Notes under the pieces: model-generated
What the model saw: the letters and a program-made list of their open reading frames with translations, nothing else
Database searches by the model: none
What the model was told of the DNA's origin: nothing
Position numbers and translations under genes: made by a program
Assembly: GCF_026745355.1 (NCBI RefSeq)
Contig: NC_079209.1
Span: forward strand, 53,136,090-53,200,089
Length of the DNA: 64,000 nucleotides
Origin: Beta vulgaris subsp. vulgaris
Lineage: Eukaryota > Streptophyta > Magnoliopsida > Caryophyllales > Amaranthaceae
Direction of reading: 5' to 3'
Shown here: one piece after another, positions 55,063 to 64,000 of the stretch
How the letters are laid out: each line of letters opens with the position of its first letter
Numbering within the stretch: the first letter of the stretch is position 1

Positions 55063-57480
55063 ATTGTCTGAAGAAGAGGAGGATTAAAGGCTAAATTAAT
55101 CCCCAAAGTAACAATAACTCCTCCTCCTCTTCCACCTTACAAGGCTAAGAACAACAAGAATGATTCTTGTTCATCATCATTAAAATAAATATCCCAGAAT
55201 TTGGATAACATAAACAACTAGAGTAAAATTTTCCTCCTCTTTTTCTACAAAGAGCTAACAACCCACAACGAACTGTCTATTCTCATCATAGGTACGAGAT
55301 TGTTTGGTGTAACGACCAAAAATTACTACTAATCTTTCTTCAATTGAAACCCATTAAATAAAAAAGAGAGATCAGACAAAATAAAAACAAGATACCCAAA
55401 ATTCTTACCCAACAACAACATATGATTTCATTGACAATTAAATGAACCAAACTAAATAGATGATCAAATTCACAATTCTCCTTCAAATTATCAAAAATGA
55501 AGCAACAACCCAATAAATTTTACTAAAAGGATCAAATTCTCAGATACCTAAAATCGAATTTATAACTTCTGTGCTACCCATAAATTGATGATCAAAATAA
55601 TACCCAATTGCAAATTAATCATATAAAAAGAAGAAAAGAACAAATTTTGCAAATTGGGTGTTTGATTTCTTAAAGAAAGAACCCGGAAAACAAGGGGAAA
55701 TTTTGCAGCACTCAACAAGGATTGATAATCCACCTCAATTGAATTGGAAATAAGGTGTAATTGTCCATTAAAACCAATAATATTGAAGCAAAATGATGCC
55801 TTTTGTCTACTAAATTATAAAAATGTTGTCACACGATTAATCAAATGAATTATGCAAAAGGGGCAAACATGTTGATATAATTATTGGGTGAAGAAAAAAA
55901 AGGGAATGTTCATAGGAAAGAAGAGAGAGAAAGAGGGAGGAATTTTTACTGTAATAATTAATTTAACAAAGGCCTGCACCGAAAAGCGTGTGTATGATGA
56001 TTGATGATTGGATTCTTGGGATTTGCTAACTTCTGTTCCATCTTTCTTCAGTCAACCTTGGTAGTTTGGATGTTCTTTTCTTGAGTTCTTGTTAATCTTT
56101 ACACAGACGAAAAAATAGGCTTATGTTATTTTGTTTCATATTAGTAAAATTGTTGGGATTCTATCCCATTTCCAAATTTCAACCTAAAATGTGTCCGGAA
56201 TGCTATTTGGATTGAGGGTAATGTATTAAAAGAGTTATGAACGAAATTGTGGTAGACGAAAATGTTGGTAGATAAATCAAAAGAAAATTTTATTGGAATA
56301 ATTATATTTTTGGGTGGACTTTTTTTAAATGATTCCATCTTTGGATGAACTCAATAGAAATTAACCGGGTTCAGTAGGTTAGCAGGTAAAGAGGACCGTT
56401 GAAAGAAGGAGTGCATAAAAGATGGGGTCATATTGACTTAATCGAAAGGTGAGACCATTTTAAGAAAATCAGTCAAATATGTGCTTATTTTATTTATATG
56501 AGTGAATTAAGACATTATTAATTAAGTAATGAAACCTTATTTTCCAACGGACTAAATTTGTTAAGTTCGTGTCATCGTTTTTCCTAACAAACTCCATAGT
56601 TGTTATTCATTATGTGCAGAATATGATATATATGTGTTTAATGTAGCTTGAATATATTTATAATCTTATCTTATAATTGGCTTTAATTGGAAAATCTAAT
56701 TATGGTTAGCTTAAATTGAATCAAATAGTAAAAAGAAATTTGTTTTCGTAATAAAAATCACAAATTTTACCAAAAAAAATAAAAATCACAATTAAGGCTC
56801 TATTATTCTCAACTTATTATAATTATTTTGAGCAAAAAGTCAAATTTTGCAAAGATAAATTTAGTTAAGAAAGAATACATTAAATTTAGCAAAAATGAAT
56901 TAAAGTTAACAAATAATAATAATTTTAATTTAGCAAATATAAGTTAAAATCAACAAAAATAAGTTAAACATACATCCTCCATTCTAAAATAAATAAAAGA
57001 CTTCTCTTAAAAAAAATTCACATTTATTTCAAAAAGAAAGAAATAGGTAAGTTCATTAGAAAATTTAACAAAAACAAACTAAGTCCATTAAAATGAATTT
57101 AAGAACAGTGGAGCTTAAATTGGTGTTAGAAAGAGAAAAAGAAACACAAAGTGTATGAAGGAATGAAGTGCTTGCATCGTCGGGGATTCAGTGCCTACCA
57201 CATATTGCTCGATAACATTTGATGCCTTAAAAAGTAGAAGTTAGAAGGATCACGATAATCGACAATAAAAAAAAGTTTAGTCACCTTGCTTCAAAGGATC
57301 CAATTTGAAATACTAACTAATATTACTATTATATTATTTGTACTGCCACCTAAAGAAAGTGTACGCAGACTTTAACACGATGTGTTGGGCAAAAAAAACA
57401 TCACAAATCGGACTGGTCGGTCCAAGTTGATTAAACAAATGGAAACTGCGAGACATTATAAAATGCAGAGTACTTATATG
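55063..57480. other. XBAT32 upstream region
   Basis: 55063-55990 probably includes the 5' UTR and promoter of the ligase gene. 56800-57100 has several AAATTTAGCAAAAATAA-like repeats. No gene recognised. Confidence 0.45.
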
Positions 57481-57489
57481 TAATATAAT

Positions 57490-58157
57490 GGTTTTTTCAC
57501 AAGACAACTCTAAGGTTTCACGAAAAGGTACTCTCGTTATTTCGAAAATATATCAGATGTCTTTGTGATTTGCATAAAATGCACCAAGTACTTTTAATAA
57601 CTAATGATGTTAACTTTCCATTAGCTTTTAGGGTAATTAACCCATCTAACCTTAATTAAACCCTAATTAACCCTAATTAACTAACTAAGCCCTAACTTCA
57701 AACTCTAACCTAACATTAACCCCCTAACTTCAAACCCTAATCCAACACCATCCAACCACCACCACCTCCCCCCTCACCTCCCCCACCCCCGCATCAGCCC
57801 ACCACCCCCACCCCCACAGCCCCCCTCCCTCGTCGATTTCCCCACCCCACCCCTGCAGCAACCCCCACCCCGTTCCCCCCACCCCATAGATTTCCCCACC
57901 CCCACAGCAATCACTCCACCCCCAATCCCCTACCCCCGTCGATTTCAACCAACATGCCCCCAATCATTTTTTCTTTTTCTCTAATTGTTGTCGGGGGGAT
58001 GGGGGTCTGTTGTGTGTCCATACCAACGAAACCACCACTGCTCCATCGTCTGCTAATCGAGTCAGAGGCCTTTAGTCGTCGACTTGCACGCCATACTTAG
58101 CGAACTTGTTAGCAAATTCGGTCCCAAAATAGAAACAGGAACTATATTTTAGGACAG
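57490..58157. repeat. Mutator-like arm, C-rich tract and Stowaway end
   Basis: 57490-57640 looks like one arm of a periodic inverted-repeat element (CACAAGACAACTC, then CACGAAAAGGTACTCTCG). CTAATTAACC repeats and a very C-rich stretch (57740-57930, CCACCCCCAC-like) follow. A lone Stowaway end (TTTAGGACAGAGGGAG, then TA) lies at 58142-58159. Partner ends were not found. Confidence 0.4.
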
Positions 58158-58340
58158 AGGGAGTAATTATTTGTTAGAGATAAATATTAATATTGGTGGA
58201 AACCAAATCATCAACAAAAGAATATATATTTATTTATTTGTAATGAGTACATTATCCAGTAAGTTGATGTAGTATTCTTCTTTTTTACGTTAGTGTAATT
58301 GGCTAAGATATATATCATTTTTTTAGAGGACTAAGATATA

Positions 58341-58657
58341 CTCCCTCCGTTTCCTAAAGATCTTCCCACTTACTGTTACTACAGATACCAAGGAAAATCA
58401 AGTTGTGTGGGACATGGTGTGAATAAAGTAGGAGAGAGAAAGGGGTTAAGATAAATAAACAAATAAAAAGGGGTTAAAGTAGGAGAGAGAAAGGGAGTAA
58501 ATTGAATTAATAATGTAATGGTGGACCATATGATAGTGACATGAGAGAGTAAATAGGGAAATTTGTTTTGCCAAATAAGGAATAAAGCAAAAGAGAGAAG
58601 ATCTTTTGGAAACACCCTTAAACGGAAAGAGGGAAGATCTTTAGGAAACGGAGGGAG
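58341..58657. mobile_element. Stowaway MITE (copy 2 of the 14595 family)
   Basis: CTCCCTCCGTTTCCTAAAGA and its exact mirror, TA on both sides, 317 bases; body shared with 14595-15053. Confidence 0.95.
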
Positions 58658-58907
58658 TATATCATAAATATTAGGAAAATAATATAGTTTCTTATATGTT
58701 AATGTGAAAATTATTGCATCATATAAAAACTCATAAAAAGCATAGAGAGTTTCACTTAATCATGTTGTACTCTAAAAAAAAAAACAGTTTGTATCAAATG
58801 TAAGTATTTATTTAGTTTGTATTGTGATAAGCATTTTATCCGATTAGAATCCTTCTATTCGAATATCAAGAAATAGTTGTTCATGTTACAATATGATTAT
58901 TCATGTT

Positions 58908-59575
58908 GCAGTAGTAGATACTTAATACACAGGCAACTTCCTCTCTCTCCTCTCTACTTTCAAAAACACTAGCCTCCATTGTTGATTTTTAAAGGGGTTT
59001 CCATCGATTTTTACCGTTGGAAAGCCCCCACCTTTGCTTTTTTATTTTTTTTAGGTTTCCAATAACGATTTCTCCCTCGAAAGACAGGGTTTTCGATCTC
59101 CTTCGTAAAAAAAGGTTTTTCGATCTCCTTCGAAAGACAAGGTTTTTCGATCTCCTTCGAAAGACAAGGTTTTTCGACCTCCTTCGAAAGACAGGGTTTT
59201 TCTCCTCTTTTAGAGGGGGAATTTCTACAGGTTACAATTCGGGATTATAGATCTAATGGATTGCCGTGAAATTATTTTGTTGGTGAAGAATTATGCGGGA
59301 TCACAAAGGTTATCAATTTTTCGAATACGGTCAGATAAATCCGATGGAAATCATCCTCATGACTACAAGGGATCGTTAGATTGTCTCTCCAACAAGGCTG
59401 TATTTTCCAGCGATATAAGCGGGAGATGTTCCACATTGCAAGATTTGTTTGACGATCGTAGTTTTTATGAAGGAAATTTTTGTTTGATTCAACTTATGTA
59501 TTTGTTTAATTCGATTGCTTATGTAGATGTCGTATGACTTTTTATTAATGAATTAATTTTACTATTCAAAAAAAA
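58908..59575 (+). mobile_element. Second poly(A) retroposon without reverse transcriptase
   Basis: ATGATTATTCATGTT flanks it (58893-58907, 59576-59590) and the right end is an A-run after ATTAATTTTACTATTC. The 5' part has about four tandem copies of CTCCTTCGAAAGACAAGG (59097-59200). A 93-codon open stretch in the 3' part (59256-59537, starting MDCREIILLVKNYAG) is unrecognised. Confidence 0.75.
59097..59200 (+). repeat. Tandem repeat of about 29 bp
   Basis: GATCTCCTTCGAAAGACAAG, then GTTTTTC, repeated about four times inside the retroposon's 5' part. Confidence 0.85.
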
Positions 59576-60867
59576 ATGATTATTCATGTTAGTGAAAAGT
59601 AAATAGTCCTACTCTAATTTAGTATTCTTTCTAGGCAAACAAAAATCGGTTATTATAGAATAATTATAATGTGGTGATAGAACAATCTACATGCAAAATT
59701 TATAAATAACCAATCATATTTATCAACAATAATAATTATAAGATTAATAAACGGTCATTTTATACTATAATTTAATTAATTAATTTTAAAGCAAATATAG
59801 AAAAAATAGTTCATCCAATCCCACTATTGAGCGTGTCAATATAACTTCATTTGTCATGCAAACTTAACTAAACTAAAAGAAATGATAATATTAAAGCCAT
59901 GATTATATCATGGACCCGGGACTATCATGAATTCATGATTCATGAGTACATTTGTACATGGTTCACAAGGAGCATACAGTTGGAGTTGGATATTAAGTAC
60001 AAAAACATAGGTGTTTCTACTTTTGAAATATACAAAACATATATTTATTTTAATATTATACTAAAAAATCTTGCATATATGTGTGAGTGTGCACGCGTAG
60101 TGGTGTCAGAAACAGATCTGATCGTTGGGTCAACCTGATTCTGACCTGACTTGAACCTGGTTCGACCTGTGAGGGTCAGTCTCCAGACCTGACCGAAACC
60201 TGACCTGGAATTACCCAGACCTGACCGGCACCTGGCAAGATTATATGTTGACCTGACCAGACAGACCTGCATTAAAACTCAAACCCGACAGTACTTAACC
60301 AGATATTACTAAAATTCAATTATTTTTTATATCTATAAAATCATTTAATATATAAATTTATAAATTTTGTTATACTTAATAATTAATTAAATAAAAAAAT
60401 AAATTATATTTAATTTAAGAGTTAAACTTGAAATATCATTTACTTGTTTATATTATCTATAATTATCTTATGTCCCCATTCTCAAATAATATTAAAAAAT
60501 ATCTTATTAAATCCTATATACCAAATTTATTATTCCATTTTAATATTCTACTAAATTTTCCTCATTTTTCTACCAAATTATCCAATTTTAATATTCTACC
60601 AAATAATATCTCACATGCTCGTAACACTATACTAAACAACAACATATGAGCTCATAAAAAATCTGCAATTATAATAAATTATATTTAAAAAATCAAAGTT
60701 TAGTGAAATTAAATAAAAATCACACAAAAAGAATAAATGTGAAATTATATGAAATTACATAAAAATCAATAAATCTGGGGACAAAATTAGCATATTACAC
60801 AAAAACAAAATTAATCAACACAAAAATTAACAAATCAAACTAAAAACTTGAACAAAACTAGATCTGG

Positions 60868-61085
60868 CCGGACGAAGCGACGACGACAAGTGAAGACCGA
60901 CGACGGCGAGCGACGAGAGAAGACCGAAGGCGACGAGCGAAGACCGACCAGCGAGGAGTGAAGACCGACCAGTGACGAGCGAAGACCGACCAGTGAAGGC
61001 CGACGACGACGACGACGAGTGAAGACCAACGACGAGCGAAGACGAGTGAAGACCGACGACGACAAGCGACGAACGAAGATCGACA
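60868..61085. repeat. Degenerate GACGAGCGAAGACC repeat
   Basis: GAAGACCGAC, GACGAGCGA and GACGACGAC words alternate for about 220 bases inside the hAT element, much more GC-rich than the surroundings. Frames there are low-complexity (Arg/Ser-rich). Confidence 0.7.
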
Positions 61086-61707
61086 AGGGATGGAGTGGGA
61101 GGGGGTAGCGCCGTGGGGTGATTGTGAGGGTGGTAGGATGAGGAGAGAGAATGACAGAAGGAATAAAGGGTGGTTGGATGAAAGAGGGATGGGGATTAGG
61201 GTTTTAGAAAGGAGAGATGGAAGAGATAAGGAAAATCAGAAATGGGAGATGAGTTTGAGTTTTGGAGAAATTGATGGTTAGATTTTGTTCCTTCTCAAAA
61301 AAGGGTTGTAATTCATGATCCATGACATTAATCTTTGGCCAATAGGAAAAGAGAATGATCTAACACATGGATTGATGACTTATTACATAATTGACAATCT
61401 TATATTTTTTATATTCTTACTAATTCTTATCTTGGTTTAGTAACTTCAAACTTTAATAATTAGTCAATTATTTTATTAATTTGAAATTTTGGTTATTTTG
61501 ATTGAAATTATTATGATTAGTGTATAAGTATTTTTATTGAAATTATTGTGATTAGTGTTTAAGTATTATTATTTAATTATGAGTTATAATCTCACTAATT
61601 ATTGTCTTGGTTTAGTAACTTACTAACTTTAATTTGAAATTTTGGTTTTTTTTATTGAAATTATTATGATTAGTATTTAAGCCATAACTATCATTTATTA
61701 ATTAGCA

Positions 61708-62633
<926 letters not shown>

Positions 62634-62700
62634 TACATTAAACATCACGGTAATCAATATAGTGTTTTTATTGATTTTTCGTTGTCATCCTTATATTTAT

Positions 62701-62712
62701 CGCGCGCGCGCG

Positions 62713-62799
<87 letters not shown>
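62701..62799. repeat. Compound (CG)n(CA)n(TA)n microsatellite
   Basis: About 10 CG, 20 CA and 19 TA units in a row; alternating purine-pyrimidine throughout. Confidence 0.97.
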
Positions 62800-62803
<4 letters not shown>

Positions 62804-63258
62804 CTTAATACTTTTATTAATATGATTCGTTTACAAAATACATAACAAAATCAAGATGACCCGATCAGGAGTTACCCGAAGCTGAATTGGCGTACAATAG
62901 CGAATGGACCCGATGTTTCACAATAATCGAACTAAGGTCATTACTAAGTCAACCCGAGTACATTTCACTTAACTCAACCGTACATGGAACTTAAATACGA
63001 CCTTCGCAAACCCGGCAAAAAAAATGTCAATGGACGATTATACCCGGGAATGGATCGACTTGTAAATGGAACGTTCAGACCTGTCCGGCACCCGGAATCC
63101 AATGATTCAAATGTGTTCGACCCAGTTGAACAAAACCTGACCAGTCATGACCCGGGGCACTGACAATCAGAATCCTGACCTGTCCGGGTATGACCTGGTT
63201 CGCCGTGGGTATACCCAGAACCTGTTTACTAACTTGTTTTGACACCACTATGCACGCG

Positions 63259-64000
63259 TGTTTGTACTTTGTATTTCTATTCTATATGTGAAGAAAGGTA
63301 GGACATCAAAATAATATTATAACTCTTATTTTACCCCTACTAAATTTATCAAATTACACCAAAAACTTTCCAAGAAAAAAAAAAGAAAATCATATTCACG
63401 ACACAAAGGACACCAAAAATAAAAAAGGAAAAAAACAAAAATAAAAAACAAGGCATGATCGTGGAAGTTAGTAGCAGTTTTTACAATCCACCCAACCCCC
63501 ACCCCCACATCAAACCACAATCCGGCCCTCACCCTCCATCCCCTTCAGGCAGCCACCCCTTCGTCTCTCCCCACCCTCTCCGCCGCAAACCCCCCACTCT
63601 CCGAAACCCCCTCCCCCAGGCTTCCCCGGCGATCCCGCCTCGCGTGCTTCCACGACAGACCTCCCCACCCCTTCGTCTTCTTCCTCTTTCTCCTTTCTTC
63701 CTCTTTGTCTTTACTCTGAAAATTCAAAAAACAAATCCCAATCGGGGGCAGGGGTGGCAGTGGGAGGGGTGATGAGGACAAGGGAGAAGGGAGTGGAAAT
63801 ATGGATGGAAATGGATCGGGTTCGGAGCGGGTTGAGCAAGCTTCACTCGCATCCGTTCGCTCCACCCACATCCGTCCGCTCCACTCGCATAAGTCATCAC
63901 CCGCAATCATCCATCCATCTGTCATCCACCGGTTGAACGGGTGGTTAGCGGGTGACGAGATATATTACAAGTTTTGCAAAAAATTATGTCATAAGATACA
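63259..64000. other. Right-edge region, C-rich
   Basis: 63480-63700 is a C/T-rich stretch (CCCCACCC words) and 63800-63960 has CGGAGCGGGTTGAGC/CATCCGTCCGCTCC words. No supported gene or element; it may be part of a transposon that continues beyond the window. Confidence 0.35.

Noticed and set aside
57730..57963. Gly/Trp-rich minus-strand ORF
   Set aside because: Translation of a CCACCCCCAC-type tract; no family resemblance and no splice or start context.
60835..61281. Arg/Ser-rich minus frame and Glu/Arg-rich plus frame
   Set aside because: They come from a degenerate GACGAGCGAAGACC repeat inside a hAT element.
63455..63936. Overlapping frames at the right edge
   Set aside because: Compositional C/T bias gives open frames on both strands; none shows a domain or splice structure.

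Overview
This is a window of eudicot plant nuclear DNA. The evidence is intron-rich genes with GT-AG introns, plant-specific gene families (class III peroxidase, plastid GNAT acetyltransferase, XBAT32-type E3 ligase, TAS3) and a dense load of plant transposons. The order cannot be fixed from sequence alone. The Tat/Retand-like element with an antisense gene would be at home in Caryophyllales, but it is not diagnostic.

Layout. 1-9.9 kb is retrotransposon debris: the 3' end of a Ty1/copia element with its LTR, a decayed LINE RNase H, a Ty3/gypsy Tat-lineage element on the minus strand (two LTRs about 97% alike, most of gag-pol deleted, a broken integrase, and a spliced extra gene on the opposite strand), then a SIRE-type copia LTR carrying a Tourist MITE. 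10.2-11.9 kb holds a four-exon class III peroxidase (minus) with a proline-rich C-terminal tail. 13-25.8 kb is transposon-rich: a LINE fragment, a Helitron containing a MITE, snRNA-promoter-like repeats, a poly(A) retroposon, a SINE, and two nested Helitrons with a Stowaway MITE inside the inner one. 25.8-35.4 kb is a five-exon plastid GNAT acetyltransferase (minus). 36-44 kb is a run of MITEs, a SINE inserted into a MITE, a Pack-MULE-like element with a PPR gene scrap, and a hAT MITE. 44.2-44.8 kb is a TAS3 trans-acting siRNA locus (plus) with two miR390 sites and a tasiR-ARF exactly in register. 47.3-55.1 kb is a ten-exon XBAT32 orthologue (minus). 57-64 kb is mobile-element territory again: a Stowaway MITE, a second poly(A) retroposon and a 3.15-kb hAT element with an 8-bp target-site duplication.

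The host genes are unrelated neighbours rather than a pathway cluster, as is normal in plants. Two of them bear on auxin/ethylene control of development from family knowledge: TAS3 (tasiR-ARF against ARF2/3/4) and XBAT32 (ACC synthase turnover, lateral roots). Exon boundaries were placed by hand from splice consensus and checked by reading-frame phase; all three protein genes close in frame from ATG to stop. Transposon ends were placed from terminal motifs and target-site duplications read directly in the sequence.
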